64,000 nucleotides of DNA, taken from Defluviicoccus sp. bin129. GTDB lineage: Bacteria > Pseudomonadota > Alphaproteobacteria > MPNO01. Each line of letters starts with the position of its first letter. Within the stretch, counting starts at the first letter, position 1. The stretch covers positions 91,731-155,730 of the forward strand of contig MPNO01000004.1 in the NCBI GenBank assembly GCA_002239065.1, read 5' to 3'. A model generated the notes under the pieces. That model saw only the letters and a program-made list of their open reading frames with translations. It was not told the DNA's origin and searched no databases. Below are positions 34,497 through 46,165 of the stretch, in pieces. The translations under genes and the position numbers were made by a program.

Positions 34497-35798
34497 TCAA
34501 TAATAGCCCGCCGCGATCGCCTCGCAGACCACCTCGACGGCGGGCGGGACCAGCCCCATCGGCAAGCCCTCCTCGGCCCGCCAGTAGGAATGGATGCCGG
34601 TGCCGAACTCGACGATCCGAATCTCGGGCGCGGGCTCGATCTTCTCCAGCATGGGCAGCATGACACCGTAATACTTCTCCGGCGTGTGGTCGCGGCTGAA
34701 CCGGTTGATCATGTAGAGCAGCGGCGGCACCGGTTTCGCGCCGGGACCGGTGAGCGGCCGCCCCATGCCGATATAGCGCTCGACGAGGTCCCGCGTTGCC
34801 CTCTCCGACAGGCCGAGGCGCGCCGCGGTCACGGTCGCGGCCTCGGTGAGCGCCGGGATCGAATGGATGTGGAAGAAGTACTCCGCCTTGATCTGCGGGA
34901 ACCGCTTGACCGCGTCCCACATCTCGAAGACCTCCTCCATCACCCAGGGCAGCCGCATCAGGGGCTCGCCGCCCTCCTGCATGTAGAGCTCCGCGCCGGC
35001 GTAGCGGGCGAGCTCGCGCCAGTCGCGGACCAGCAGGTCGTTGAACGGGTTGGGCCAGTCATGCCCGGTCATCGCGTGGAAGATATAGGCGAAGGTCGAG
35101 TTCTCGATGCCGGCGAGCCCGACGATGTTTTCGACGCGCTGCAGGATCATGTGCGAGAACGGCCCGCCGGTGGAATGGCCGTGGGTGTAGACGGCAAACT
35201 CGTCGACCGGGAAATGCCGCCGGCACAGATCCTTCATCGCCGCCTCGAAAGCCAGCGGCCAGGCCGCCATCCGCTCGTGGAAGACGGTTCCCGGGCGGGC
35301 GCGCGCGAAGGTCCGCGTGCCGTAGACGTGACGGTGGGACGCCTCGCGCACGATGTCGTATTGCTCGCGGCCGATCGCCTCGCCCCGCTTCCAGATCGGC
35401 GTGCGCAGCCCGCCATCGGGGTGCGTGGTATCGCCCGGCCAGTCGCGCGACGGGTCGGGAAAGTAGAGCCGGCCCGGGAAGGTCATGTTGACCACCTTGA
35501 AGCCGCGCTTCCGCGCGAGCACCAGGGCGTAGGGCTCGATCGAGCGCCAGTCGCTCGCCCCGCCATGGGTCATCAGCATGCCGGAACGCCGCCCGTCGGC
35601 CGAGACGTGGCATCTGGCGCGGTCCACCGGCTCGTAGACCATCGCGCCGATGTCCCATTCCATGCCGGCGACGTCGAGGCGGAAGACGTCCTCGTACCGC
35701 CTGATCTCGATGTCGGGCTCCGCGAGCACGCGATCCGAAATCTCGACCAGCTCGTCTCGCGCGTAGCGCTTCGGCGGCTGCCACGATCCGTCCGGCAT
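34497..35798 (-). CDS. Large alpha/beta hydrolase-like protein, paralog A
   Basis: A 433-residue protein I do not match to a named family. It has alpha/beta-hydrolase features: MLMTHGGASDWRS near residue 75 (oxyanion loop), nucleophile Ser209 in YTHGHSTGGPF, likely Asp370 (FSRDHTPEKY) and His403 (FGTGIHSYW). Residues 115-180 carry the conserved block PDPSRDWPGDT and FARARPGTVFHERMAAWP. There is no signal peptide. It is about 1.5 times the length of the small paralogs and forms a tandem pair with the small hydrolase at 35816-36691. The same two-gene module is repeated at 36704-38889. Confidence 0.85.
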   Translation of the reverse strand: MPDGSWQPPKRYARDELVEISDRVLAEPDIEIRRYEDVFRLDVAGMEWDIGAMVYEPVDRARCHVSADGRRSGMLMTHGGASDWRSIEPYALVLARKRGFKVVNMTFPGRLYFPDPSRDWPGDTTHPDGGLRTPIWKRGEAIGREQYDIVREASHRHVYGTRTFARARPGTVFHERMAAWPLAFEAAMKDLCRRHFPVDEFAVYTHGHSTGGPFSHMILQRVENIVGLAGIENSTFAYIFHAMTGHDWPNPFNDLLVRDWRELARYAGAELYMQEGGEPLMRLPWVMEEVFEMWDAVKRFPQIKAEYFFHIHSIPALTEAATVTAARLGLSERATRDLVERYIGMGRPLTGPGAKPVPPLLYMINRFSRDHTPEKYYGVMLPMLEKIEPAPEIRIVEFGTGIHSYWRAEEGLPMGLVPPAVEVVCEAIAAGYY

Positions 35799-35815
35799 GG
35801 TTCCGCTCCCCGCGC

Positions 35816-36691
35816 CTACAGGGCCTGGATGAAGCCGCGCAGCATCTCGTTGAAGATCTCCGGCTGCTCGCGGAACGAGTGGTGCCCCGCGCGGTTGATG
35901 ATCTGGAGCTGGCAGCGCGGCTCGGTGGCGGCGATCAGGTCGAACAGCGCATAGCCCTGCTCGAGCGGCGCGGTCGGATCGTTGCGGCCCCAGACGATCT
36001 GGGTGGGCCTTCCCATGCCGCGGTCGCGGATCCAGGCGAACATCTCCGACTTGTCCTTCGCCAGACCCGGCAGGAACATCTTGGTCCTGAGTCCCTCGTC
36101 CTCCATCTTGCGGACCGATTCCCGGAACTTGGGCAGATTCGCGACCTCGACCGCCGCGTCGAGAAAGGCGTCGTCGATGTGGTGCGGGCTGTAGGAGTAG
36201 TGCTCGTAGACCCATTTCTGGCATTCGCGGCTCAAATGCGGCAACGGCGCGCCGGCATGCACGACGTCGTTGAGGCCGCGCCCGGGCGCGCAGGTGTTGC
36301 TGTCGATAATCGTGCAGGACGCCACCAGGCCGGGCTGCTCCAGCGTCAGCCGGCAGACCAGGTAGCCGCCCCGCGAATGACCCGCGAGATGGACCTCCGA
36401 GAGCCCGAGCGCGCGGATGAAGCCGTTGGCGTGCTGGACCACGGCGTTCATCGTGTAGTCGTCGCCCGGCGGGTTGTCGGTGTGTCCCTGGCCCAGCTTG
36501 TCGAAGGCGACGACGTGGAAATGCCGGGCCAGCGAATCGAAGTTCCGGTCCCAGACGATGGCGCTCGACGCCGCCTCGTCCGAGCCGAAATTGCCGCCGA
36601 AGACGAGGACCAGGGGAGGGCCGGCCCCGGCCTCGAAATAGCGGGTGCGGATCCCGTCGACATCGATCCACTTCGCATCGGTCATAGGCAT
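35816..36691 (-). CDS. Alpha/beta hydrolase, small paralog 3
   Basis: A 291-residue paralog of the hydrolases at 29119, 30018 and 38011. Triad positions are Ser in [11 protein letters not shown] near 106, Asp in WGRNDPTA near 238 and His in NRAGHHSFREQPE near 270. Its oxyanion region reads VFGGNFGS instead of HGGNFGS, like the YGGNFGS of paralog 4, which suggests these two share ancestry within the duplicated module. It lies 17 bp upstream of large paralog A. Confidence 0.9.
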   Translation of the reverse strand: MPMTDAKWIDVDGIRTRYFEAGAGPPLVLVFGGNFGSDEAASSAIVWDRNFDSLARHFHVVAFDKLGQGHTDNPPGDDYTMNAVVQHANGFIRALGLSEVHLAGHSRGGYLVCRLTLEQPGLVASCTIIDSNTCAPGRGLNDVVHAGAPLPHLSRECQKWVYEHYSYSPHHIDDAFLDAAVEVANLPKFRESVRKMEDEGLRTKMFLPGLAKDKSEMFAWIRDRGMGRPTQIVWGRNDPTAPLEQGYALFDLIAATEPRCQLQIINRAGHHSFREQPEIFNEMLRGFIQAL

Positions 36692-36703
36692 GGTCCTGTC
36701 TCC

Positions 36704-38008
36704 CTAGACCAGGAAATATCCACCCGAGATCGCGTCTTCCCACAGCCCGATCACCGCCGGCAGGGTCCCCATCGGAAGCCCCTCCTCGGGCGCCCAGTAG
36801 GAGTGGATCCCGGCCCCGAACCGCACCACGGCGATCTTCGGGGCGGGGGACATGGCGCGGTAGGCGGGGACGACGATATCGCGGTACTTCTCGGCGGTGT
36901 GGTCGCGGCTGTAGGCGGTGATCCCGAACAGGAGCGGCGGCACCGGCCTGGCATCCGGCCCGGCAAGCTCCCGCCCCATGCCGACATAGCGCGAGACGAG
37001 TTCCCGCGTCGCCGGCCGGCCCAGCCGGAGGCGGGCGGCGGTCGCCTCCGCCGCGGCCTCGAGCGCCGGCGCGGCGGCGTAGTGGACGATGTATTCGGCC
37101 TTGAATTGCGGGAACCGGGTCGAGTCCGACCATTCGTCGAGCACGTCCTCCATCAGCGCGGCCAGGCTCATCAGCGCCTCAGGACCCTCGCTCTTGAGCG
37201 CTTCGGCGCCGCGGTAGCGTGCGATCTCCCGCCAGTTGCGGATCAGGAGGTCGGTGAACGGCCCCGTCCATTCGCTGCCCGCCATGCGCTGGTAGATGTA
37301 GCCGAAGGGCGAGTTTTCCACGCCGATCAGCCCGACTACGTTGTCGACGCGCTGGCTCAGCATGTTGACGAACGGCCCCCCGGTGGAGTGGCCGTGCACG
37401 TAGATCGAATACGCCTCGGGCGGAAAGTATCGCCGGCACACCGCCTTCATCGCGTCCTCGAAGGCGAGCGGCCAGGACGCCATGCGGTCGTGGAACCTCG
37501 TGCCCGGGCGGGCCCGGGCGTTGGGACGGATGCCGTGGCGCGCCCGCATCGAGGCGTCGTGCACCACTTCGTACTCGTCATCGCCGATCTCTTCGCCCGC
37601 GAGCCAGATCGGCGTGCGCATTGTGCCGTCGTCGCCGATGGTGTCGCCCGGCCAGTCGCGCGACGGGTCGGGCAAATAGAGCCGGCCGGGAAAGGTCATG
37701 CTGGCGATCCGGTATCCGAGCTTGCCGGCGAGCAGCCGCGCCAGCGGCTCCATCGAGCGCCAGTCGCCCGCCCCGCCATGGGTCAGGAACACCCCGACCT
37801 TGCGGCCGTCGGGACCGACCGGGACATCGGCGTCCGCGTCGGGCTCGTAGAGCATCACGCCGATATCCCATTCCATCCCCGCGGCATCAATGCGCAGGAC
37901 CGTCTCGGTCTCCGAGAACGCGATGTCGCGCCGGGTCAGGACCCGTTCGGAAGCGCGGACGATCTCCTCGCGCCCGATCTCTTCCGGCGGGTGGAACGCG
38001 GCGGCCAT
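36704..38008 (-). CDS. Large alpha/beta hydrolase-like protein, paralog B
   Basis: A 434-residue paralog of the protein at 34497-35798, colinear over its full length. It shares FLTHGGAGDWRSMEP near residue 78, PDPSRDWPGDT near 118, nucleophile Ser in YVHGHSTGGPF near 210, SRDHTAEKY and FGAGIHSYW near 404. Function is unknown beyond a probable hydrolase. Two bases separate it from the upstream small paralog 4, so they are surely co-translated. Confidence 0.85.
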   Translation of the reverse strand: MAAAFHPPEEIGREEIVRASERVLTRRDIAFSETETVLRIDAAGMEWDIGVMLYEPDADADVPVGPDGRKVGVFLTHGGAGDWRSMEPLARLLAGKLGYRIASMTFPGRLYLPDPSRDWPGDTIGDDGTMRTPIWLAGEEIGDDEYEVVHDASMRARHGIRPNARARPGTRFHDRMASWPLAFEDAMKAVCRRYFPPEAYSIYVHGHSTGGPFVNMLSQRVDNVVGLIGVENSPFGYIYQRMAGSEWTGPFTDLLIRNWREIARYRGAEALKSEGPEALMSLAALMEDVLDEWSDSTRFPQFKAEYIVHYAAAPALEAAAEATAARLRLGRPATRELVSRYVGMGRELAGPDARPVPPLLFGITAYSRDHTAEKYRDIVVPAYRAMSPAPKIAVVRFGAGIHSYWAPEEGLPMGTLPAVIGLWEDAISGGYFLV

Positions 38009-38010
38009 CG

Positions 38011-38889
38011 TCAGTTCAGGCTGGAGATGAAGCCGTGGACGATCTCGTTGAATCGTTCGGGGTGTTCGCGGAACGGGAAGTGCCCGGCCCGGTTGACGAT
38101 GTGGAAATAGGCCTGGCGCTCGCCGGCGGCGATCATCTCGTAGAGCGGAATGCCCTGGCGCAGCGGCGCGGTGGGGTCGTTGTAGCCCCACACCAGCTGG
38201 GTCGGCCGCTTCATCTTCCGGTCCTGGATCCAGCGCAGGGTCTCGGCCTTCTGGCGCGCGAGCTCGGGCAGGAACAGGCCCGCCTTGAGGCCCTCGTCCT
38301 CCATCTTGCGGATCGCCTCCCGGGTCTTGGGAAGCCGGCCGACCTCGACCACGGCATCGAGCCAGGCATCGGTGATGTGTTCCGGGGAGTAGGAATATTT
38401 CTCGTAGGTCCAGCGCTGGCATTCGCGGCTGAGCGGCTCGTGGGGCGGCTGGGCGTGGACGATCTCGTTGAGCCCGACGCCGGGGCCGAGCGTGCCCGAA
38501 TCGATGATGGTGCAGGACCGGACCAGCTCCGGGAATTCGAGCGTCAGCCGGGTGACCAGATAGCCGCCCCGCGAATGCCCGACCAGATGGACGTTGGACA
38601 GGCCGACGGTATCGATGAACGCCGCGGCGTGATGGACCACCGCGTTCATCGTGTAGTCGTCGTCGACCGGGTTGCCGGTATGGCCCTGTCCGAGCTTGTC
38701 GGGCGCCACCACGCGGTAATTCGCCGCCAGCCCGTCGAAGTTGAGGTCCCAGGCGATGGCGCAGTTCGAACCGTCGCTGGAGCCGAAATTCCCGCCATAG
38801 AACAGAACGACGGTCTCGCCCTCGCCGGCCTCGAAATAGCGCGTGTCGACATCGCCCACCTTGGTCCATCTGGGGTCGTTCATCGGCAT
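38011..38889 (-). CDS. Alpha/beta hydrolase, small paralog 4
   Basis: A 292-residue alpha/beta hydrolase of the same set. Ser107 lies in [11 protein letters not shown]; the acid is in WGYNDPTA, and His is in [32 protein letters not shown] replaces the TDNP version of the other copies. The start is ATG 38889 (MPMNDP); a second ATG lies two codons later. It directly follows the DppF-like ATPase gene with a 2-bp gap. Confidence 0.9.
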   Translation of the reverse strand: MPMNDPRWTKVGDVDTRYFEAGEGETVVLFYGGNFGSSDGSNCAIAWDLNFDGLAANYRVVAPDKLGQGHTGNPVDDDYTMNAVVHHAAAFIDTVGLSNVHLVGHSRGGYLVTRLTLEFPELVRSCTIIDSGTLGPGVGLNEIVHAQPPHEPLSRECQRWTYEKYSYSPEHITDAWLDAVVEVGRLPKTREAIRKMEDEGLKAGLFLPELARQKAETLRWIQDRKMKRPTQLVWGYNDPTAPLRQGIPLYEMIAAGERQAYFHIVNRAGHFPFREHPERFNEIVHGFISSLN

Positions 38890-38891
38890 AT

Positions 38892-39878
<987 letters not shown>

Positions 39879-39909
39879 TCTTGCGGCCTTCCCTGACGCC
39901 TCTGACCGG

Positions 39910-40872
<963 letters not shown>

Positions 40873-40942
40873 CTGCTAACGTCGTCCAGGCGGGATGCCG
40901 TCGGACCTGTCGGCGGTATCGGGAATCGGGGGAGGAAGGCGC

Positions 40943-42232
40943 ATGGGCTCCAGGGACGAGGTCGTCCTTCTGCCGGACGACGGGGCGGTACTGCCGGCCG
41001 ACGCCGTCGCGGCAATCACGAACAGCGACGCCTATCCGGAAACGACCGGCTATTCGAAGCGCGTCGATTATGTCGATTTCGAAATCTACGGCAAACCCTT
41101 CACGCAGGTCGTCATGACGCTGCGGCCGGAGACGCCCCGCCTGCACCGGGGCCGGCGGATCGTGGTGGCCGCCGGCGAGGGCGGCAGCGACAACGGCAAC
41201 GGGTTCCTCGCGACCTATGAGGGCAGGGAAGGCATCGGGCCCTGGCTGGCGAGACGGGGCGTGACCTTCGTGGCCGTGCCGCGCCTCGGGAGGTGGAACT
41301 TCCTCGCGGAAGCAGAGAGCGGCAGCTGGCTCGACATCCCGCTCGGCGAGCGCATGCCGGTCTTCGACCGCCACCGGACCCAATACTGGTCCGCCGACGA
41401 CTACACTTCGCATGCCTCGCAGGGACAGGCGAGCCCGACGGGGAGCGACACCTACCGGCTGCCGAGGGAAGGCTCGGCGCTCCACGACCACATGCTCGCC
41501 GCGACGCCGGACGCCCTGGTCGAGGGCTACCGGCGGGGCGTCGCGTTCGCGCTCGCCGCCCTGGGCGCGACGCGCGACGACGTGAAGCTGCTCTACTGGG
41601 GCTTTTCGACCGGCGGGCCGTTCCTGTGGGCGCTGGCGCGCTCGATCGCGCCGGACGGCATGCTGGGTTGGGGGACGTCGAGCACCGGCATCGCCTATTT
41701 CCACGCCCGCGTCCGGACCGGGCGGTTCGACTGGCCTTACGAGAACTCGGTGCTCCGGGTGCGCGAGCGCGGGCGTCCCGATTTTCGCTTCTACACCGAA
41801 CATGTCGAGGAGGAGGCGCGCGAGCGGTGGTGGCGGAAAGCGCTCGCGGCGCCGCGCTTCAAATCCGTCGAGGACACCATGATGTTCTACAACGCGGCCG
41901 CGCTCGCCGAACACGCCGGGCGGTTGTGGAACGCCGACTTCCTGCCGCGCGAGGTCCGCGGCCGGGGCTTCGCGGCGCTGGTGCGGGACATCGTCGAGCC
42001 CTGCTTTCCGGCGCCCGAGCTGCGTTCGGTCGCGGTGTGGGAGATGAACGGGACGCTCGACCAGGTCATCCAGCCGGAGAAGGTCGATGCCGCGCGCGCG
42101 GTCATGGAGCCCTATTGCCGCCGCTACCGGGTGGCGCGCCTCGAAGGCTTCCGCCACGACATCCTGCACGACACGATCGTCACCGTCGGGCGGATCTGGC
42201 TGAGGGTCGTGGAAGACGGGTATTTCGACTGA
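40943..42232 (+). CDS. Large alpha/beta hydrolase-like protein, divergent paralog C
   Basis: A 429-residue protein related to the large hydrolases at 34497 and 36704, but more distant. It has a nucleophile Ser in LLYWGFSTGGPFLW near residue 220, a likely acid in MNGTLDQVIQ near 370 and His in LEGFRHDILHD near 400. GGAGGAAGG precedes ATG 40943 at a good distance. It is transcribed away from the ABC/hydrolase operon and probably shares its regulation. A longer open frame from 40895 lacks a ribosome site. Confidence 0.82.
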   Translation: MGSRDEVVLLPDDGAVLPADAVAAITNSDAYPETTGYSKRVDYVDFEIYGKPFTQVVMTLRPETPRLHRGRRIVVAAGEGGSDNGNGFLATYEGREGIGPWLARRGVTFVAVPRLGRWNFLAEAESGSWLDIPLGERMPVFDRHRTQYWSADDYTSHASQGQASPTGSDTYRLPREGSALHDHMLAATPDALVEGYRRGVAFALAALGATRDDVKLLYWGFSTGGPFLWALARSIAPDGMLGWGTSSTGIAYFHARVRTGRFDWPYENSVLRVRERGRPDFRFYTEHVEEEARERWWRKALAAPRFKSVEDTMMFYNAAALAEHAGRLWNADFLPREVRGRGFAALVRDIVEPCFPAPELRSVAVWEMNGTLDQVIQPEKVDAARAVMEPYCRRYRVARLEGFRHDILHDTIVTVGRIWLRVVEDGYFD

Positions 42233-42281
42233 AACCGGAATCCGGCGGGGACCGTCGCTGGCGGAACGCCGCCGTCGGCGG

Positions 42282-43046
42282 TCAGTCGAGCACCCGGCGG
42301 TAGATCGCGAAGGCGCGCTCCCAGTCGCGCGCGGCGGCGTGCTTGTCGAACACGTCGCGGTCGGGGATGGCGTAGCCGTGCCGCGCGCCGGCGTGGACGA
42401 TATGCTCGAAACCGGCGGGAGCGGCGGCGAACGCCGCGCCGACCGTCTCGACGACCCGCGGCGGCGTGTACGGGTCGCGCTCGCCATAGCCGATATAGAC
42501 CTCGCCCGCGCATCGCGGCGCGTCGCGACAGGCCGCGCCCGGTCCGTCCTCGCCGACCAGCTCCGTCGGATGCAGGCTGACCGTCGCCCTGAACCGCTCC
42601 GCGAGAGCGCCCGCCGCGCGAATGACGTGGCGCCCGCCCATGCACCAGCCCATCGAACCCACGGGTCCGCCGCGGATCGTCCCGTCGGCATCGAAAAACG
42701 CCAGCAGCGCCGCGCAGTCGGCGATCACCATGTCGTCCGTCAGGTGGCGGCGGACGGCGAAGATCTCGTCCTTGTCCGCCTGCGGCAGATCGATCAGAGA
42801 GCGCGTGCGTCCGTCCGGCAGGCGATGGTCGAACGACACCCCGCCCGCGCGGTAGTAGAAATTGGGCACCACGGCGGCGTAGCCCACCGTGCCGATGCGC
42901 CGGGCGATGTCGCGGAGCAGCTCGCGAAAGCCCCAGATGTCCATGAACAGCACGACCGGCGCGAACGGCCCGCCGCTTTCGGGACAGGTGACGAAAACCG
43001 GCATCGTGCCGTCGGCGGTCGCGATGTCGACGCTGCGCTCAAGCAT
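42282..43046 (-). CDS. Dienelactone hydrolase family protein
   Basis: A 254-residue protein with the dienelactone-hydrolase Cys-Asp-His triad: Cys135 (GWCMGGRH), Asp191 (GERDPYT) and His223 (ARHGYAIPD). Family members hydrolyse dienelactone from chlorocatechol or other lactones and esters. It is convergent with the large hydrolase paralog C and stands alone on its strand, with 69 bp to the next gene. Its place in the aromatic-catabolic context fits, but the substrate is not proven. Confidence 0.9.
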   Translation of the reverse strand: MLERSVDIATADGTMPVFVTCPESGGPFAPVVLFMDIWGFRELLRDIARRIGTVGYAAVVPNFYYRAGGVSFDHRLPDGRTRSLIDLPQADKDEIFAVRRHLTDDMVIADCAALLAFFDADGTIRGGPVGSMGWCMGGRHVIRAAGALAERFRATVSLHPTELVGEDGPGAACRDAPRCAGEVYIGYGERDPYTPPRVVETVGAAFAAAPAGFEHIVHAGARHGYAIPDRDVFDKHAAARDWERAFAIYRRVLD

Positions 43047-43115
43047 GGCGCGTTCCCCCGGGTCGTGTTGTGGCCGGCGAGGGTAGCGCGAAACCGCGCG
43101 GGACCGGAAATCGGG

Positions 43116-44141
43116 CTAGAAGCTGTACCTGAGCGAAACCACGAGGCTGGTGTCGTCGAGGTCGACGAGGCGCTCGCCGGCCAGATCGGCGCTCGCCTTC
43201 GCGTGGTTGAGCCCGAGATTGGCCGACAGCCCGCGCGCCACGTCATAACGGGCGCCGAGCGCCGCCGAGATCCCGGCCTCGCCTTCGATCCGCCCGTGAT
43301 GCGCCTCCGCCGACCAGCCGAGGGCGCCGAGCTTTCCGCGTGCGCCGGCCGACGCGTACCACCGTTCGGCGTCGGGCCCGCGCGCCGAGAGGCGCTCGTA
43401 TCCGACACCCAGATCGAATGTCGTACTGCCGTAGATCGCCTCGCCGACGACGGTGGCCGCCGTGCTGTCGAAATTGCGCGCGCCGCCGGCGGGGGCGAAG
43501 ACGGCCGTGCCGACCCGCGCGCTCAGCCGGTAATCGGTGTTGTCGATCGGGCGCCGGAACGTCGCGCCCGCGTCGAACTTGCCGTCCTCGTCCACCACCG
43601 CGCCGACCACCCAGGGTCCGAAGCGCCCGGTATAGCCGCCGCCCCATTCGGCGCGTTCGCCGAGGGTATCGTCGAGGGCGAGGTCGGCGTTGCCGGCGCC
43701 GCGCCCGCGTCTTGTGCCCTCGCGCACCACGCCCGAGACGTTGCCCGCCAACAGCGTGCCCCATGTGCCGCCGACCGAGAGCGCCGCGTTGTCGGTGTAT
43801 TCCCGGTCCGGCCGCGATCCGAAGCGCGGGTCGGTCGCGTATTGCCCGAAATAGGCGAGCGACACCCGCCAGCGGTTTTGCAGCTGGACCAGGGCGCCCG
43901 CCTGGAAGTTGCCGACAAGACCCGCTTCGGCGGAGCGGCCGTCCCGGAGGTCGACGGCGAGCGGCGCGTCGAGCAACCCGGTCAGGGTGAACGTGAGATC
44001 GCCGAGCTCGGCCGCCAGCGGCTCCTCCATCGACGACAGGCGCTCGTAGTTGAGCGGGATGTCCTGCGCCGCCGCGAGCTCGAACGTCGACGCGGCGGCG
44101 GCCGCGACCAGGAGGGCGCGGCCGGTCCGGTATGCGGGCAC
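43116..44141 (-). CDS. Outer-membrane beta-barrel protein of unknown function
   Basis: A 341-residue protein with a signal peptide (residues 1-25, AAAAASTFELAAA then QD). The mature part alternates hydrophobic and polar residues in many short strands (for example FQAGALVQLQNRWRVSLAYFG), and it ends in Phe (SLRYSF), the signal for outer-membrane insertion. I do not recognise a family name. It starts 3 bp after the vanadium haloperoxidase stop, so they form one operon, and the barrel could pass halide, substrate or product across the outer membrane. Confidence 0.8.
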   Translation of the reverse strand: MPAYRTGRALLVAAAAASTFELAAAQDIPLNYERLSSMEEPLAAELGDLTFTLTGLLDAPLAVDLRDGRSAEAGLVGNFQAGALVQLQNRWRVSLAYFGQYATDPRFGSRPDREYTDNAALSVGGTWGTLLAGNVSGVVREGTRRGRGAGNADLALDDTLGERAEWGGGYTGRFGPWVVGAVVDEDGKFDAGATFRRPIDNTDYRLSARVGTAVFAPAGGARNFDSTAATVVGEAIYGSTTFDLGVGYERLSARGPDAERWYASAGARGKLGALGWSAEAHHGRIEGEAGISAALGARYDVARGLSANLGLNHAKASADLAGERLVDLDDTSLVVSLRYSF

Positions 44142-44144
44142 GTG

Positions 44145-45521
44145 TCAGGCCTTTCGCGGAAACGTCGCGCGGAATGCCTGCCGTGCGATCGCCCGGCCAG
44201 CCTTCACGGCCTCCGTATGGTCGATTTCCCAATGGACGCCGCCATAAAGGCGGCTCATCCCGTTCTCTTCCGCCACCTGGCTCAGGCTGGTCCAGCGCCG
44301 TGTGACGCCCCGCAGCTGCGGCCACAGGACCAGGTCGGGCGAGCGCCCCGAGAAGGAGACGTCGTCGCGGCCGAGGAGCAGCGCGATCGTCTCGGCGCCG
44401 GCGGCGGCGAAGGTCGAATGCCCCGACGGGTAGGCCGGGAATTCCGGGGTCGGGATGTAGCTCCGCCAGCCGGGCTGGGCGACCACGCGCGGATCGGGGT
44501 TCCCGAACTCCGGCGCGCGGACGCGGATCGCGCTCTCCGGCCGGACGATGTCGTGATGGCACTTGCTGTCCCACGCGAAGATCGACGCATCGCACTGCGT
44601 CATCCCGATCAGCGCGAAGGCGCGGGCAAGATCGACGAAATCGAGACCGCGATCCTGGAGGAGCTGAACGCCGATACAGATCATGTGCCCGGGCGGAGTG
44701 ATGCCCCAGGGGCCGTCCTCCCAGAACAGGGCGATCTCCGACTGATCGGCGCTGCGGATCCTGCTGTCGGCGCCGCCGAGATGGCGGATGGCGTCGTATT
44801 CCTCGGCGAATGCGGGGCTCGCGGGGTCGTGGAAGTCGGGTGCGCGGAACTGCTCGCCGCCGGTCATCGTCCAGGGCGCGATCTTGCCGTGACCGGGGTA
44901 GAGGCAACGTTCGAAGGTCGCGAAGGCCGGGCCGGGGCTCGCGCCGTAGAAGGGGCCCGTAGGACGCCAGCGCAGCGAATCGGTGCGCCTCGGGTAGCGG
45001 CCGAGATAGTAATTCACCTTGCTGGGCTCGGACCCGTCTCCGGTCCGCATCTCCAGCACCTTCTGCCCCACCCGGCGGCCCCACTGGATGCCCAGCGTCT
45101 TGGCCTCGCTTCCGGGAAAGCGGTTCAGGAAGGCGATCCGCTCGAACAGAAACGGTTGCTGGAACGCCTCCGCCGCCGCGATCGCGAAGGCGACGCCGTA
45201 GGCGACTTCCGGGTCCGCCCCCGCGGGGCCGGCGCCGATCCCGAAGGGCTCGTCATAGGCCTGGACGATGCCGTTCGCCGCCAGGAACCCGGCCGCCATG
45301 GGCAGCGAGCAGACATAGGCGGCCCGCGGCGGCGCCAGCCTCTGGTCCCGCACCTGCTGCAACGCCGCATCCACCCAGTCGAAGACCGCGTTCCGCTGCC
45401 CGGGTTTCAGCACCTGGCCGGTATAGGAAGCGCGATCGCCCTGGCCGCCGACGCAGCCGGCCATGGGTAGCGCGGTTGCCGCCGCGGCGGTCGTGAGGAA
45501 CTGCCTTCTCGACTGGTGCAC
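44145..45521 (-). CDS. Vanadium-dependent haloperoxidase-like lipoprotein (PAP2 superfamily)
   Basis: A 458-residue protein. The vanadate/phosphate site is complete: K320-x6-R327-P (KCHHDIVRP), PSGHS with S366-G367-H368, and S423-R424-x5-H430-x3-D434. In vanadium haloperoxidases the last His binds vanadium and the PSGH His is the acid-base. The N-terminus has SRRQFL and ends in a lipobox LPMAGC, so a twin-arginine-exported lipoprotein is likely. GTG 45521 with GGAGG in front was chosen because it places this signal correctly. An acid phosphatase role cannot be excluded without biochemical data. Probably regulated by the LysR protein at 46373. Confidence 0.87.
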   Translation of the reverse strand: MHQSRRQFLTTAAAATALPMAGCVGGQGDRASYTGQVLKPGQRNAVFDWVDAALQQVRDQRLAPPRAAYVCSLPMAAGFLAANGIVQAYDEPFGIGAGPAGADPEVAYGVAFAIAAAEAFQQPFLFERIAFLNRFPGSEAKTLGIQWGRRVGQKVLEMRTGDGSEPSKVNYYLGRYPRRTDSLRWRPTGPFYGASPGPAFATFERCLYPGHGKIAPWTMTGGEQFRAPDFHDPASPAFAEEYDAIRHLGGADSRIRSADQSEIALFWEDGPWGITPPGHMICIGVQLLQDRGLDFVDLARAFALIGMTQCDASIFAWDSKCHHDIVRPESAIRVRAPEFGNPDPRVVAQPGWRSYIPTPEFPAYPSGHSTFAAAGAETIALLLGRDDVSFSGRSPDLVLWPQLRGVTRRWTSLSQVAEENGMSRLYGGVHWEIDHTEAVKAGRAIARQAFRATFPRKA

Positions 45522-45665
45522 GCATCCTCCCTCGTGTTCGGGGACCTTTGCCGGGTCGGCCGATTTCGCTCGCGCGGGCACGACCCGGCGGGTATCGGGG
45601 ACCGATGGGAGACCCTGATACAAACCGGAGATTGTTCGCACAAATGATTATTCGTGTTGCCAAAT

Positions 45666-45680
45666 ATCATCCGTGATGAT
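45666..45680. promoter_or_regulatory. LysR-type palindrome upstream of the haloperoxidase
   Basis: ATCAT-CCGTG-ATGAT contains the T-N11-A core of LysR boxes and lies 145 bp before the haloperoxidase GTG. The same ATCAT-N5-ATGAT element stands in front of the LysR gene (46344-46358). The rest of the 287-bp gap 45522-45808 shows no gene. Confidence 0.6.
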
Positions 45681-45808
45681 GATTGAATTCGGCCCTTCCG
45701 ATTCCGCTCGCGGGGATCGGGTGGCGCGCGGTCTGAGCGGCGCCTTCCGGGCGGTGGGCAGAATCAACCGCGCCCGACCGCCCGCCCTGGCGGCCGGGCT
45801 GCCGGCGC

Positions 45809-46165
45809 CTATTGCCGTAGCTGCTGGTCGAGCAGCCGGCACAAATTGCCGACATCCTCCTCGACCCGGGAGATGCGTTCGCCCATACGGGGCATCGCCG
45901 TGGCCGTGGTCGCCAGGCCATCCCTGATTTCCGCGAAACCGTTCTCGACCCGGGCCGACCGCTCCGCGGTCTCGGCCAGGAGTTTCGCCACCGCCGCCAG
46001 ACGACGTTCGACGGCGGTATGCTGCTCGCCATTGCCGTTCTCTCCGCCTGCGAGCCGGTCCATGCGGCCTTCGATGGCTGTCAGGTCCCAGGCCAGGGCT
46101 TCGATCCGGCCCCTCAGATCGAGGATGGCCGCGTAAATTTCGCGGGCGCTCGGCTGGTCGGTCAT
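45809..46165 (-). CDS. Small coiled-coil protein of unknown function
   Basis: A 118-residue protein with heptad-like leucines and isoleucines through residues 10-40 and 50-115 (ILDLRGRIEALAWDLTAIEG; ISRVEEDVGNLCRLLDQQL), suggesting two helices around a GGENGNGEQ linker. There is no signal peptide or catalytic motif. It lies between the haloperoxidase and its presumed regulator, on the haloperoxidase strand. Confidence 0.6.
   Translation of the reverse strand: MTDQPSAREIYAAILDLRGRIEALAWDLTAIEGRMDRLAGGENGNGEQHTAVERRLAAVAKLLAETAERSARVENGFAEIRDGLATTATAMPRMGERISRVEEDVGNLCRLLDQQLRQ

Noticed and set aside
42339..45470. 1043-codon plus-strand open frame
   Set aside because: Runs antisense over three well-supported genes (dienelactone hydrolase, barrel protein, haloperoxidase) and shows only random-like composition.
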